A DNA stretch of 64,000 nt from Spodoptera frugiperda (Eukaryota; Arthropoda; Insecta; Lepidoptera; Noctuidae). Positions 23,975 through 37,352 of the stretch are shown here, piece by piece (the stretch's first letter is position 1; the number at the start of each line of letters is the position of its first letter). The notes below the pieces were generated by a model. That model did no database searches, had not been told where the DNA came from, and saw only the letters and a program-made list of their open reading frames with translations. The stretch covers positions 11,470,001-11,534,000 of the forward strand of contig NC_064212.1 of NCBI RefSeq assembly GCF_023101765.2. Direction: 5' to 3'. The translations under genes and the position numbers were made by a program.

Positions 23975-24125
23975 ACAGGTAAATACTCTAACTGCCGTAC
24001 TCAGATACAGGTAATGATTACTCAAACTATTCCTTAGTAACGATTTTGTTCCGAAAACAATTGCTAAGGACTGGGTAAAGTAACCATTAAATAACTCGCG
24101 AGTATGGCGGTAACTAAAGTACTTA
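23975..24125. repeat. Foldback element, copy 1 of a family
   Basis: The arms TAACTGCCGTACTC ... TTCCTTAGTAACGATTTTG and CAATTGCTAAGGA ... GAGTATGGCGGTAACTAAAG are imperfect reverse complements, meeting around TTTTGTTCCG. The reverse complement of its right half matches the sequence at 53985-54050 closely, so it is a mobile foldback family. Target duplications are not clear. Confidence 0.55.
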
Positions 24126-25864
24126 AGTAGTGTTTACTTGTTAATCTGTATGATGAGAAATCGAGCAGATAAGTTTCTATTACATCCTATATGAAGCAAA
24201 ATATATTTATGTGTAGATTGTGAACGTGCTGTAGAAGTATATTTATACCAGTTTTATGTAAAGCTAAGTCGGAAACATACGCAATGAAATGTAACGGTCT
24301 TCATTGGTCAGTTTCCCATAATGTTGTCACGTGATTGGCTGATCCAACATGCAGTTGGTTTAGTGACCAATGATCGTATACTGTTTCCACCTATGATTTA
24401 TCCAATCAAATGTCTTCTTCCCATTTATTGTACAAAAACGTAGTTTTTTTTTTAAGACAGAAACAAGTACTTATACCATTAACAATAGAGTTTATGAACT
24501 AAAATGCTCTTAGACTAGTTTGAAATGAAACAGCAATGTTAAGGCAGATGTTTGCCAAAAAATTGTTTATTTAAAATTTAGTATCGTCATTGTTTTCGTT
24601 ATATTTGGTCGTGAAAGAATAAAATGTGGGGGAAATTAAAGTTAAATAAATAGGTCTGTGATCCAAATTGTACAGTTTCGGTGATTGTTATTTGCTGTTT
24701 CGTTTAACGCATTGTACTTATTTGTAAATTGTAAATGTTATGTAAGTAAACGTTTAATATAACTGTAGCGGTTAAGTGTATCTGATTAGGTACATAAGGA
24801 TATATTTTTGTATATAATCTACAAAGGATTAATGCCATAACATAGCTTTTTAAAGATCATTCCAGAAGGGATTGTTTTATTTATCGAATAGGGCATTGTA
24901 TGTTAAAATATTGCACTATAAATGAAAACACATGCACTTTTGCACCAATATCGCTTATTTTCTGCCCGTAAACATACCTGTCTTTTTTATACTAGGCAGA
25001 TACTGCATAAAGCCCATATGAAAACCTCTTCACTACCTTTAAATATAAACTACTTGTGTATAATAAATGTATGGAATATAATTTGTATCAAATTATCTAC
25101 CAAAGTAATGTAAAAAGTTATATATTTGGAGGTAGTGAACATTTTTACAAAGGGTTTTTATCATGTGTAATGTATTTAACAGTTCTTTTAAACAAGTAAT
25201 TAATTGTAATAATTTATTATTTGTTTGGTGTCAGGAATTTTATGTATTTTCAATAGATCGTGTATTTTAGATTACAGTAATAACAAATAGATTTTTTTTT
25301 ATCAAGTAGTGTGATTTTGTCTTAATGTAGTGCTCACAAAGTATCTTAAACTTTTTATTTAAAAATTCTCTGCTTCTTTTTGTTTTGCATATTATACATC
25401 CGTATTCTATATCTTTTTATATTATTCGAATACATACGATTGTATGTAGATTGTTAATTTTATAACCCAGTGACAAGAATTAAAATACCTAGTTTCAAAA
25501 GTCCTTTTTCATTGTGTATGAGTAGTTGAAAGCATTTTAATGGTAACTAACTGGCTAGATAAGTCATCTTTACCACCTAAGAGATGTTATTCGTAGCAAA
25601 AAGGCTTTTGTCTTTACGACGATACATGGCTATCACTCAAATTTTAGGCGTATTATTTCACTTCTAATGTGTAAAATCACACTTATAGATACACCTCTTC
25701 AAAAAGAAGTTATTATTAATGTGCATTTGACTACTGCGAACAATTACATCATAATAAATCCTGGGTCCAATGTCATCACGTATGTATCTCCTTGTATATA
25801 AAAAGTAAATTATTTCCCTTCTCTCTATATTAAGGTGTACATAATTTTATTGTTGAACTGGTTA

Positions 25865-25870
25865 AATAAA
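25865..25870 (+). promoter_or_regulatory. Candidate polyadenylation signal
   Basis: AATAAA followed about 25-45 bases on by ATGTTTGCTTGTTATTTTGTC, a G/T-rich downstream element. It is the strongest poly(A) context on the + strand after the Sp-factor stop. Whether the Sp transcript reaches this far is inference. Confidence 0.3.
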
Positions 25871-25929
25871 ATATTTTTATAATATTCTAGATGTTTGCTT
25901 GTTATTTTGTCCTGTTTTTCCTAACCTTT

Positions 25930-26030
25930 CGAAGAAGCAGGCGACATAAGTTTAAATATCGGCGGTGCTGATCGCTTACCAACAGGTGATCCGAATGCTT
26001 GCTTGCCCCTGCTCCTATTCCATAAAAAAT
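25930..26030 (-). repeat. Dispersed repeat family A copy, reversed
   Basis: The reverse complement reads GGAATAGGAGCAGGGGCAAG, then ATCACCTGTTGGTAAGCGAT and CAGCACCGCC. This matches the head and middle of the + strand copies at 50885 and 28575. Truncated before the CACCAGAGGAGT end. Confidence 0.6.
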
Positions 26031-28574
26031 GCTTCCACTATAATCTTCCACTATCACGAGTTTCAAATGTTTTTTTAAGAATTTTATGCATTAAGTTACG
26101 TAAGTTTTTTTAATCTTACGTAGTAAGTTGGTAAAGCAGGTAGGTATACGTGATATAGCATGCTAGTAAAAACTTACGATCTATGCAAACTTTATACTTC
26201 ATCTCAACAAGAATTAAAACTCCTCACTTTTTGTTGCAAAAGTTATATTATAATCAGGTTCTTACGTAGGCTACAAAAAGCATAAGGGCTAAGAACGTTC
26301 TTGAAGTACAATAAAGGAGCGTAAGAGCCTAGGCCTGAGTAGTAGGCGCAAGGCGTCCGTAGCTGCGGCAAAGCGACGCAGGATGTCACAAAACATCGTG
26401 GTTGCGTCAATCGTTTGTCCCGAACATCCGTTGAAAAACTAAGCTGTTCAAATTAAAGCGTCTTGGCCACGATAAATCGCGTCGGTCGGGTCGTCGCCCG
26501 CCATTTTCCGTGTCGCTACGCGTCTAATGGCCACCATTACCTTGTCCGTGAAATCGTGATGTCGACCGCTGCCCACAAAACTTAATGCTCCATTTTTCTC
26601 TTTTTCGTCGGATAGTTATTTAGACAGCAGCATATCCGTCGGTATGTATCCGGTTACACGACACCTCTTGCTGAGCAATCTGTTGGAGCAATAATGGTCG
26701 ATGGCTGGTGAGAGAAGAGTCAATTTGTGAGGGCACTTAAGACAATTAACAACTCTACCTCTAAGCATTGCATTGATTATTATCTCCTAGAAGTACGATG
26801 CAGTCTTTGTAAATGTTCGATATCTGACTGACTTAATCAAAGGCATTCCACAAAAATAGAGGTTCGTATTATTTCCCAGCAATATCAGCCCTGTCTGTCA
26901 CGTGTTCCTGCTCAGGCATTCAATGTTGATTCCGTAGTCTCTCCTAGCAACTTAGTATCTAGGTAATTTCGCCCCTTTCTACCTTTATCTCATTACAGTC
27001 GCGTGGAAAGATGCTTATTTGATAAATTGAACAGTATGGTGCCAAGATTTACCGTTGATAGTGAATGTAAAAGCCGCGGTGCAAGAAAGCAAGACAAAGC
27101 TACGCGGTCCGCTGGCTCGCCACGCCGAGTGGCCAAGCTTCTAATGAAAGACGCGATAAATTTTAATTATATCTAGCTGACTAATTACCTCGGCCGGTAC
27201 ACGATGCGTTGTGGTAAAAATGTTATTATGCACAGTTCGTCATAAGTCATTGACTAGTTATGCACAATTTCATCGGATATTATGCATAGCTGCCATCGTT
27301 TCATGCTCGCCGGACATACTGGTTACCGACCGCTCAACGCTCGTTAGCTGCTCCGCTGGTACTGGGCGAAACATTGAATTATTAGTAATTGTATGCTAAT
27401 TCGTGTACACTTTAATCACCTTTACGTGTTTCGGATCAACTTCGAGGTAGTTTCTTGAAAATCTTAATCGCCTCGATTAAGATGTTAATGTAGGCAACTT
27501 CTGATCTGATCAAGAAGCATTTGATCAGCAAAATACAATAAAATATTTCACTCTCAATATTCGGAAGCAAACTTACTACAAATTTATTTATTGGGACATT
27601 GAGTAGAAAATTTAAAATTTGATGGTTGTAGCCCCAAATACAGTGATTTACTGTGTCTAAGTAAAGAATCCGTTATTCCGACCACCAGTTGTTGACTGAG
27701 AGATTACTTCCTAAGGCGCACTTTATTCAGCTAGGGATCGTTCAACTTGGTAATTTTATTATGATGTCATTCGCGGTAATGGGCGAGCTGAGCACTCCCG
27801 GTTAGCACGCTAAACTTCGTAGAATCAGAGAAATAGCTATTCATTTGTCTCAATGAGAGAATTGCTCAAGTACTTACCTAAATGTCTTGAGATGTTTCCA
27901 AGTACTTCGGTAGGTATCTGTCTAACTATATTCTTATAGTTGCGATTGCTGCTTTTTTGTTAAACATAACAGCTTTAAGTGTAGTTAAGTAGCTAACCAG
28001 CACAAAGTGGCAGACTGAAAATGAGATGTATTTAACATTTTTCATACATAGACTATCCATAAGTTCCATGGGGGTATCTATTACCAGGATACATGTAAAT
28101 ACCACAAAGGATTTGATGCACTTCTTGTTAATACCATGTAAAAGACAACACACATTATGTTCATATGTAGATACACACATCACCATCATCATCAGCCTGT
28201 TCTCGTCCACTGCTGTAGGTACACAGCAAAGCGGAAACAGTCTATAAAACCTAATGCATTTATCTCTTCAATATTTCCCATTGCATCATCTATGGTGTTT
28301 AGCATAATATTTACAGGTGACCTCGAGTCGGGACATTATGCTAATCGGGCTGGGAGCCGAGTGCCTGGCTCTTGTATTATGCCTGGGATTGTAATCGGCC
28401 GTGCTCTATGTTTGTAGATATTGTACCTAATTGTGTAAGCTCCGTGTACTTAGATAAATGGGATGGCGTAACGATACCATCATTATGCTGAACACAACAT
28501 CCTGAACTGCAGATCAGGAGACGATGAAAGATTTTTGTACAGATATTGTGTATTGGGCATGGAGTTTCTTTATG

Positions 28575-28700
28575 ATATGTATACAATAAGCAGGTAAACG
28601 AGCAGATGGATCACCTGATGGTAAGCATTTGCCGCCGCCTATAGACACCCGAAACACCAATGGCGTTACATGTACGTTGCCAGCCTTTTGGGGGTTAGGA
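28575..28700 (+). repeat. Dispersed repeat family A copy
   Basis: GGTAAACGAGCAGATGGATC, CACCTGATGGTAAGCATTTG and CACCCGAAACACCAATGGCG parallel the copies at 17481 and 50885. This copy continues into GCCAGCCTTTTGGGGGTTAG, which the others lack. Confidence 0.65.
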
Positions 28701-28919
28701 ATTTAAGGGTTGTTGGGGAATCGGGGACTGGAAGGTGGGTAATTGGGTCTTTGAACATCAGAGCTTGAGTAATAGAAAAAGTGGGTTTCAAATTAGCACT
28801 ACCTGCTTTAACGAAGAATAATAATCGTTGTACCTTTAGGATAAGTTCAGACAGGTGTATAGATAGACATAGGTAAGTATAGTTACAATTTTTTAATACA
28901 ATCCAATACCTTAGAACAC

Positions 28920-29065
28920 ACACAATGTCACGCCTTTTATCCCCAAAGGGGTAGGCAGAGGTGCAGATTATGGCACGTAATGCCGCTATACAATGTACAC
29001 CCACTTTTCATAATTTGTGTTATAAGTCCTATGTAATAGGGGGTGAGCCTATTGTGTAAGCTCCA
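28920..29065 (+). repeat. SINE-like family C copy
   Basis: GTCACGCCTTTTATCCCCAA, then GGCACGTAATGCCGCTATAC, AATGTACACCCACTTTTC and GTGTTATAAGTCCTATGTAA match the copy at 53755-53935 almost base for base. I remember this family as abundant in noctuid moths. Confidence 0.75.
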
Positions 29066-31852
29066 ATACCTTAGAACTTATGTTTTAATTGTTAGGTATT
29101 CAGTGAAGTGTGCTATTCAATGCAGATGCGACACTAAGTAAACACCTATAACAGTCAGCAACGGCCAGTATCGAACGTGTTTACCAACGGTCCTGACATT
29201 ACAGGTAATGACCTCATCTATTTACCTTTACGTAAGCCCTTTAACTTGTCATAAAGGTCAGCAGAGCGTCTAGAGGCGCTTCCCATCAGGGCAGGTGCGG
29301 GGCGGTCCACCTGCGCGGTGTCATGCACCCCGCACGGTGGCTGCGCGTGCGCTCGCTCGCGCGTGGCAGGTCGACGCTCCGCCACCGACGCGACGGTCCT
29401 TGCAGCCTATTGTTATTAATTTTAATTACGAAGATCCTTGTTTCGTTCCTTTTTTAATGTATGTAAATTGTTTTGGGGATTTTTTGGGTGATTTTTGTGG
29501 TTTTATTTAGGTTTTATGGACCTTCGAAATTAAACAGCGGGCGTATTGCATACAAATTTAGTCTATATGGCTGTAAATGAGAGTAATAAACACTAAAAAC
29601 CATTGAATAACTTTCATGCCTGAAAACGATTTGTTTTCTAAAATAATGAATTATTTAAATACAGGCTTGTTAGCGAAATCAAACAGATAGTTACCTATTT
29701 AACATTTCTACATTCTTGCAGTGACTGCACCATAAAATCCATAATAAATATAAATCACCATGTTTGGACAACCCACCCACTAAACACATAAGAAAGGTCG
29801 ATAAAAAGCTATACCTACAATAAAAACCAATTACACGTATATAAGTCAGTCCTTGCTTACCCAAAGAGGGTATAAACCAGTTTCCAGCAGTTACACAGAA
29901 GTAATATAAAGGTTACCATTAATTACTGTTATGCGAGGGTGCATAATATCCTGAGCGCCGTGACGCTTGACGCAACACCAGCCTCTTCAGGTTGTTGGCA
30001 TTTACTGGCTAGAACTTGGCAATGGAGTTTTTCTACTTATTTATTAATCCTTATATGTATGTACATGTATGTATAACATGCTTTTTATTTCCCTAAGAAG
30101 TATGTATGTAGCTGTGCATAGGTAATGTAAATCCTACTTTTCGCTTTTCATCAATTCTATTTTGTGTCTCATACAAGCAAGGGGCAAGGAAACTGTGATT
30201 AATCGGACTCAGTTCCAAATTATATGCTTATAGCAGTTTCTGATATTGTGAAATTTGGTTATCGAAAACAAATTCTCTTCTTAGATAGTCACAGCAGCAA
30301 TTACTGGTAATACTTCACTGTTATTATACATATGTAGGGTATGTATTGACATTCATTCTATTTTCTTTAAAATTTTGTACACTTTAAAAGCGAAATATGG
30401 CAGGACGACATCATACCTTCATAACAACGTACCCTACCACTTGTAATGTATCCTTCACAAACAAATACTTTGACTTTGACTTCGACTCTGGATTAAGAAG
30501 ACAGTTCTTTTATGTTTTAAATAGGTATTCATAGACCAAGTTCTGAGCTTAATGAAGTGTCAACTAACTAGGTATGGTAATGATGTCAGTAAAGTATCGA
30601 GGTATGTTCAGCTGCTTTCTCAAGCCGTAAATGTCGGAAGAAAAAGGGCTGATGGGGTAATAAATAAGCTTTGAACTGCAACCTGTCATGTCCGTCAGCT
30701 CATATTTTGTATTTAACCAGCCATTTTAATTTATAGGCTCCATGTGCTTCATTCAGTGAAATGTTTAAATACTTACTGATAACTATGTTTTTCATGTAAA
30801 CTTTTTGGTGGTTACCTGCTATTACTTAGTGGAAAAATGCATATGGCCGAAGGCTAAGTTAAATTCCTTTGAAGATCTCGAAAATTCTACAGTTTTAAGA
30901 TCTATAGAAATATATCTAGGATTTCCCTGATGTGTTTAGAGTACTGTATTCTGTTGTTCAGAAGAACATATTTATAAATTATTGTCAATGCCCGTCAAGT
31001 CACATATCAAATTAGTTGGTTGGTGGTGGTTAATAACTCGATAAAACAGAAGTTTACAGACTCAATCTAGCAATGTTTGTTTAGCGCACATTGTTTTAAG
31101 GCAATGAATGAAAGAAAATCATAAAAGATACTGCTAAGCTATCCACTATAAACCACCGAGGTTAGAAACAACGTCATGGAAACATAAAACTGCCGCAGTT
31201 TATTGTTTTTCATTCGTACTTATTCCTCAAGCAACATTAACTGTAGAGGTTGCATCACCCAGCCCCAAGTAATTCCAACGATCGCAAGGAAACATACTTC
31301 ATACAGCTACACATTCATGTTTTAATTAAAATCCGGTTTTAACGTATCCTTAATCCACAAAAATTAATAATAATGTATGTATCATAAACTCGGCGTGTGA
31401 TGGCAAGAGCGTGGCTTGCGCAGGAGTTGCTGGTCGCTCGTCCATGACGGAACCGCGGTCATCAACCGCTCAGACACTCCACGAACGAAATTTTTATAAA
31501 GAATAGCTTCTGTTGGTATTTGTCTTGTATAAAAACTAGGAAAAAGTCGTTATTCTTGGTTACGAACTGAAATACACGACATTTTGTGAATATTTTATGA
31601 GATAAATGGCGTAGCGGTCAGTTGCATCGACGCTTAGGTTTTATGAAATGCTTGGATATATTTATGTATTAAGTATATACTTTTGGCTTACACTACAACA
31701 AACACCTTAGAATGCCTTCGATCGTTAAATTAGATGGGAAATATAGAAGTAAAGCTAGCTGTTGCGCGCGACTTCATCCACGTGGTTAGTGAACATTTAA
31801 GCAGGGCTTTTAAAAGCATAAGTGATACTCGCATTTGGACAGAGGCATTGAA

Positions 31853-31984
31853 ATGTTGTCATCTACAATAGTGCAAGTAATATTGTCTTTCGTATTGGAT
31901 GTCTACGAAGAACACGCCCTGCAGGATTCAGATCCCTGTGGTAGCACAGCGATGCAGGCTATGCGACCGGACGAAGTATTTTAA
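31853..31984 (+). CDS. 43-codon open frame, doubtful
   Basis: ATG to TAA frame starting MLSSTIVQVILSFVLDVYEE and ending MRPDEVF. The first 15 residues are hydrophobic, as in a weak signal sequence, and the rest is acidic. The GC content of the second half rises above the surroundings. There is no known motif, promoter or poly(A) context, so chance is the leading explanation. Confidence 0.12.
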   Translation: MLSSTIVQVILSFVLDVYEEHALQDSDPCGSTAMQAMRPDEVF

Positions 31985-32549
31985 TGATTAGAAAAATAAA
32001 TATAAGATAGTTTTACGGGAATACAAATAAATCAATGAAAATGTAACTTTCGTGCTACTTGAAACTGATTTTCCTTGGAACTCATTAACTGACGCTTAAA
32101 ACAAAATTAATGGTTTTACTAACAGTGTTCATAGTACTCAACTATCTACATGCCGACACAAAGGCGAAAAGAATAAAAGTAAAGTGTGTATTCAAAACGG
32201 GAGCACATTACGGTGCAATTATGGTCCAAATTGCGCCACCAACATCAAAGCCCTTTGTGGATAGAAGTGTTACTAACCATTGAGATTACCGACAAATTTC
32301 TATGCGTTTAACTGTCGCTTGATGGAGGCAATTTATTTGTGGCCGTCGGAGTACGCACGTACAAACGTGACCACTTTTTAAGAAAACAAAAATTCCGCTC
32401 TTAGCTATGAAATTTTTAGGTCCATTATCCCGTAAACTGTACTTTACAAAACGGCAAATAAAATATGTTTTTTGAAGCAATTTTGCCGACACGAGTTTTC
32501 GTGATTTCGTAAGCGGTGGCTTTTATTCGTTTTGACTTTTTCACTTCAG

Positions 32550-32688
32550 GCTGTCGAAAAAACTGTCGCCGAGGTCTTCGGCCGATCCGTGAAGCGTAAC
32601 GGGCCGCTACCCAGCGCCTCGTTCGTGGCTGTTCGGCGAGATTATCTTTGGAAAATTAAAATTATGAAGCATGTAAACGAGATGGCTG
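32550..32688 (+). CDS. Candidate isolated coding exon, function unknown
   Basis: A 139-nt stretch with G+C far above its surroundings is bounded by TTTTTCACTTCAG on the left and GGCTG|GTGCGT on the right. Only one of the six frames is open across it, reading AVEKTVAEVFGRSVKRNGPL, then PSASFVAVRRDYLW and KIKIMKHVNEMA (phase 0 in, phase 1 out). The peptide is basic and mixed helical, and I do not recognise the family. The exon would belong to a + strand gene with other exons far away. A random GC patch remains possible. Confidence 0.33.
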
Positions 32689-33989
32689 GTGCGTGCCTAC
32701 ATTCTGGTACATTCTTTGTATTTTTAAATATTTTTGTGTTTTCAAATCAGGATTAATTCGTTCAGTATTTTTGAGCAACAAGTTTTTTACTGTAACATTT
32801 ATCTACCTATTCGGTTTAGCTTAGGTAGTTACTGCTTAAGAAGCCAATCTAAATAAATAGCTTTTTCTTTAGTTATTGTACCCTCTAATTTTACTTTCTA
32901 TTTCAATTTAAAATAAAGTAATTCTAAAAATAAATTGTGTACAATCTGGTACTTGATGATTAGTTTCAAATTTTCAATTTTCGTGTTGGTAGCCATTTTG
33001 TTTCGTCATGAAGTCTTTAGTCTTTGCCCCGGCTGAGTGGATAAGAAAGCTATGGTTTGACATGCACCAATACAGTCGATTTCTTTCCTTTAATCGTTTG
33101 TTATCAATCAAAGACCGTAGCAAAGGTAAATGGGAAAAGAAAAATTAAACTTTCTCATTTCTTTTCGTTCCTTCTCATTTCTTGTAGAGTAAGTAATTTT
33201 GCTGCTTGATGGAAATTTTAATTTGAGTTTAGAAGTAGGTAAATAAACTAATGGAGTCAGTCTATCTATAGATCCAATTTAGCTCTTAACGATGGATCTA
33301 TTGGTAGACTTGCGTTTAGTCATAATGGAAATTATCTTTATTCATTTCATACCTAAATAATTCAAAGTTTTTTCTTTCTTTCTTCATTAAGAGGAGTCTT
33401 TAGTTTTGCTAAAAGCTCTTCTAACTTGTTCACATCTTTTGTGTAACAATTTTTCCAGAAAATTATACAATGTACATCGCAAGTAATTAACTGAAGGCAC
33501 AATTAACATAGTGGGTCTTTATAAACCATGCATTTTATCAAGATCAATTTGTGTGAGTTTGAGAAAGTAGTTTATGGTGGGCGTCGTAAAAGAATACCAC
33601 ATACCATGGTATACATGGGAACACATCGAGCTACACAAAGCCAATTTATCGTGGTCTCTCTCTGTATGATCTTCTTTCACGTTTAAAGGTCAGTTTATAC
33701 TGGTTTTGTGTAGCTTGATGTGTGTATGTCTTGGTACGTTTTGTGCAGGTATCGTCACGCTTTTCCCATACATGATAATGGTCACCATTAACTGTTTGTA
33801 CTCTGTATGATCGTAATTATTACTTGTTACCCTCTTTCTTTCTACTTTGACGAGTAATTTTCATACGACTTGAGCTTGTGTAGTTTTTGGAATAGGTAAT
33901 TTAAGGTACAGTTTTGTGTTCATACATAAATCTGTAAGGATGACTAGGTAACACCTAGTCATCGTTACAGCGAGTTTCAGACTCTTATT

Positions 33990-34065
33990 GACTACAAATC
34001 ACCCCGTTCCTACTCTAGTTTTTCGAGCTGGAGCCCCGGTAAAACCTGTGCGCAGCTCCTGATCA
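33990..34065 (-). repeat. Family B repeat, reversed fragment
   Basis: GACTCTTATTGACTACAAAT, CACCCCGTTCCTACTC and GAGCTGGAGCCCCGGTAA are the reverse complement of the family at 40763-40950 and 45000-45165 (ACCGGGGCTCC...GGAGTAGGAACGGGGTG...AGTAAGAGTC). Confidence 0.65.
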
Positions 34066-34877
34066 TCAATTGACTGGCTAGAAATCATTAAATAATTATT
34101 TATCTCCTTATACCAACCTGCCATGGCCATTACATTTCGTGTAGAGTACTAACCATTTCGACAGTCAGAAAAACCCATTAAACAAACGAATATTGCAGGA
34201 AGAAAACAACACACAGTAAGGTTCGTAGAAAAGCCGTGGCAGTGTCATTCATTACAAATATTTCGACATCAAAGGTCTTATCGGAAGACCGATTTTCAAC
34301 GCAGGTGTCAACCGATTGTGAGGAGGCAGCGGTGTGAAACGACAGAAACAATTGACGAACTAACTCACAGAAGCGAAGCGGCGGTGACGGCTTTTTCACG
34401 CCCGTCGCACTGGTTTGAACTAGGTAGGATAGGTACTCATTTATTTCTCTTTAAAAAAGTTTTCAATAAACGCCTTGATGCTTGAATAGTTGATACAGGG
34501 GCGTAGCTAGCGCCGTATCAATTATACGGGGCCCCGGGCTACTCGGGCCCCCAACGTGCGTAAGAAAAATATATAAAAACTTTCAAATTTTTTATTTCAT
34601 TTCAGAAATTACAAAAGTCCAAATAATCTATTCCTTTTTTTCTCGTAAAGCAAGCGTTTAAAAGTTGGCAACAACTAAAAAAAAAAGAAAAAAGGGGTCT
34701 GAAAAAGATATTATACGTTCAAGGCAGGCTACGCTACTATTGAGTTGATAGCTGACTTTTAGAGCTCTATACAGATGAAAGTTATTATAGCTATACCAAC
34801 ACATTTGTTCTTGACAAAGGGATAAATAAAGTCTTAAGTAAGAGAGGTACTTATCTACCATTTATGTTGTTAGCCCC

Positions 34878-34950
34878 TATTTAATAGCGAGATTATTGCC
34901 ATACACTGATTTTAGTCCGTTTTAGTTTTTTACTCCGTGCTATAACTTAA
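34878..34950 (+). repeat. SINE-like family C, 3' fragment
   Basis: The words ATTGCCATACACTG and ACTCCGTGCTAT, in that order and spacing, match the 3' part of the copy at 53880-53925 (ATTGCCATATACTGAGCACA ... CTCCGTGCTAC). It is a diverged, 5'-truncated copy. Confidence 0.45.
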
Positions 34951-35629
34951 TGACATTGGAGGATCTAATTCAAATTCTAAAGCCTCCTGATCAAAAAAAC
35001 AGTCAAAGTAAAACAAAACAGTAAAATTTAATTCGTTTAATTATTCAAAAATACATCCTGCTCAGTAAATACCCTTGTATACCTACCGGCCGTAAATTAA
35101 GGCCGAATAGCAGCGTGTAAGCCAAGCCCATTAGTACCTGACTCGTATTTAAGCAATCCGCGGGGCGTGAAGCAGTCTCGCAGATCATAACCAGGGCTGG
35201 CAATGCATACTTCTTGAATTATTTATTAAAAAGATATATTATTGTTCAAAAAATATTTGAATTGTAACCGAACTTTAGAAATAACACGACGCCATTTTGC
35301 TATCGTGTAATTTTAAATTAAGATTGTTTTTAGGTGTATAAGTAGGTAATCAATATGTCTTGTCCATGCCTACATACGTACAAACAGACTAAATACAGTT
35401 CAAAATCGAAAATAAATAGTTTGTAATTTTCAAATGTTTTTAATAACGACAAAAAAATTAATATCATTGGTTCTCAAGTCGATAATGTCCTATATGGATA
35501 AGGCATACTTTGATACTTTGTCGCACTTAGGAACGGAACAAAAAAACCTCAAGAAGCTTTTTCTTTTTCTAATGATATTAATTTTATGCTAATAAGTATA
35601 TTATAAGGTTTTGCACAACTGGATTTCCC

Positions 35630-35870
35630 CTAGTCCTTTCCATCATCGAACCACAAGACTATCGGCGAAGTGCCACAGCTTCATGGTAGATATCCCACCC
35701 ACTCGCACGAAGCGCTTCGCTTCAAGCTTTCTTGTGCGAACTTGGGTGTCTTCAAGACCTGAGTGAATAGGTTGCTTGGGTAAACGTGCTCTATCATAGG
35801 CCGTACCATCGCTTACCACCAGGCGAGATGGTGGCCAAACGTTGACCCATGAAATATAAAAAAAGGCCTA
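35630..35870 (+). repeat. Family D repeat (LINE 3'-end or SINE-like), long copy
   Basis: The 3' end CATCGCTTACCACCAGGCGA then GATGGTGGCCAAACGTTGAC is shared with 42630-42690. Upstream parts (AGACCTGAGTGAATAGG, TCTATCATAGGCCGT) match, by memory, a repeat common in moths. It ends in an A-rich tract, as retroposons do. Confidence 0.6.
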
Positions 35871-36114
35871 ACAATTTTTTATGAATTTAATGGACTTAAT
35901 TCTTAAAGGAACTAGCTAGTCTAGTGGCCCTAATCGTATATACTACGGCTTAAAGAGTGCTTTCGAATTTGAATTTAGAAACTAGGTTAGGAATTGGCCA
36001 TTGTTCGTTTTTGCATGGCGTTAGCAAGTAGGTACCTCAGAATTTTAAAGAGTTTTTACAGATTTTACGAAATATTGATATTACAAGTACTTACATAGCT
36101 TTACAAAAGTTTTG

Positions 36115-36305
36115 ATAGATGAACAGATGAACTACCTAGTGGTAAGTGTGGCGGCACATGACAAGTGACAGATGACACAAGTCGCACATAGACAATCGAC
36201 GAGCAAATCCACTGATGACGTCAAAAATCCTATTACATGCGAATAAACATTTTAATAAGTTATTAAAATCTCCTACAGGCATCCGCAACACCAGAGGAGT
36301 TACAG
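36115..36305 (+). repeat. Dispersed repeat family A copy, interrupted
   Basis: TAGATGAACAGATGAACTAC and CTAGTGGTAAG at the left and GGCATCCGCAACACCAGAGG at the right bracket about 120 bp of unrelated sequence. It is either a diverged copy or one split by an insertion. Confidence 0.5.
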
Positions 36306-37352
36306 CGTTTTGATGAAAATCTTTGCACCAGAATCCTATAGTTTGGTTTTTGTTAGAATTTCTCAAATAATTTGTAAAATCAAAATTAAAACTAAACTGA
36401 ATTACTTTAGTTTTAGATTTTAACATGTTACTTAGTAAAATATCAACGATGACATCAGGTGAGAACCATTTACAGGAAAATATGTGGACACACAGGTTGA
36501 CTTGAAATAATTCTATTTATTACGTAAAACAACCAGTTTTATACTATTACTTGTAGTAAAAAGTTTTCCTAGAAAAGAGGAGAGCCTTTATAATTTCGTC
36601 GAGCATTTAAAACTGGATTATTTGCATTTACGTTACTTGGTAATAGTTTTTAGAACTAAATAAAAGGAGCTTTAAAAGTATCTTCCACGACTTTAATGGG
36701 GAGCTAGAGTTGTGTTTGAAGATTACAACAGTAAATATAAATGATTGATTATAAGTATTTTTATGGAAATTGAAGTCGAAATCCGGGGTAATTTTTAAAA
36801 CGATGATAAAAATCAATGAAGTTATATTCACTTATGTATGTGTGTACTTTAAGTTATTTCTATTCGACAGTCGAAAACAAAGTCGGTCGTCTCGTCATAC
36901 TAGCCATGAGTGCGTTTTCGTAATTTAGATGTAATCAGTGTATTATCTCGGTAGATGAGTGGATTGGATGGGCGCCCGTCACGCTCGGGCCCCTTCGGCT
37001 TCGTTCGGCTACGTATGCGCACGCGTTCATTTATTGTCGAACACTGATTCTCAAAATGTTCTCAATGCAAAAGAGAATTTCATAATAGTTACAGTAAAAT
37101 TGAAAATAAATTTTCTATTAGAAATGTCTTCAAAAGTTTGGGTGTTGCTTAGTTTGGATGTTTGCTTTCCAGGTTTCCCTGAAAATTTAACGATATTTTT
37201 TCATAATTATGTATTTATTAATGAATGCCTTTCTATTTAATAACACAAATCTTCTATCGAAGCTAACAAAAAGAAATGGACATGATTTATGTATGTATGT
37301 AATGTACATTAGGTATGTTAATATTTTAATTATCTATTTTTTATATAACTTA

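Larger units (their letters stand above)
20056..25900 (+). other. Probable 3' UTR and 3' flank of the Sp-factor gene
   Basis: AT-rich, no + strand exon visible. There is no AATAAA in the first 1.4 kb after the stop. AATAAA words occur at about 21459 and 21546 (inside a MITE), 22257, 23457, 24615, 25064, 25756 and 25865. The last is followed within about 40 bases by a T/G-rich stretch and is the best-looking polyadenylation site. A 3' UTR of several kb is therefore possible, but its end cannot be fixed from sequence. Confidence 0.4.
26031..32549. other. Non-coding region with GC patches and repeats, no gene seen
   Basis: Two GC-rich, CG-containing patches stand out: about 26330-26570 (with a GCCATTTT at 26500-26507 and ATGGCC nearby) and about 29270-29410 (CACCTG words and a GGTGCGGGG / CACCCCGCAC inverted pair). 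They could be enhancers, Polycomb-type elements or unannotated first exons. A perfect inverted word ATCTTAATCG-CCT-CGATTAAGAT sits at about 27463-27485. A LINE-tail-like segment with TCATCATCAGCCTGTTCTCG lies at about 28188. The rest shows nothing I can name. Confidence 0.45.

Noticed and set aside
36959..37240. GC-rich start MSGLDGRPSRSGPFGFVR near 36957
   Set aside because: Only about 30 codons in the best frame, with no splice or poly(A) context, and the CG-rich words look like repeat sequence.
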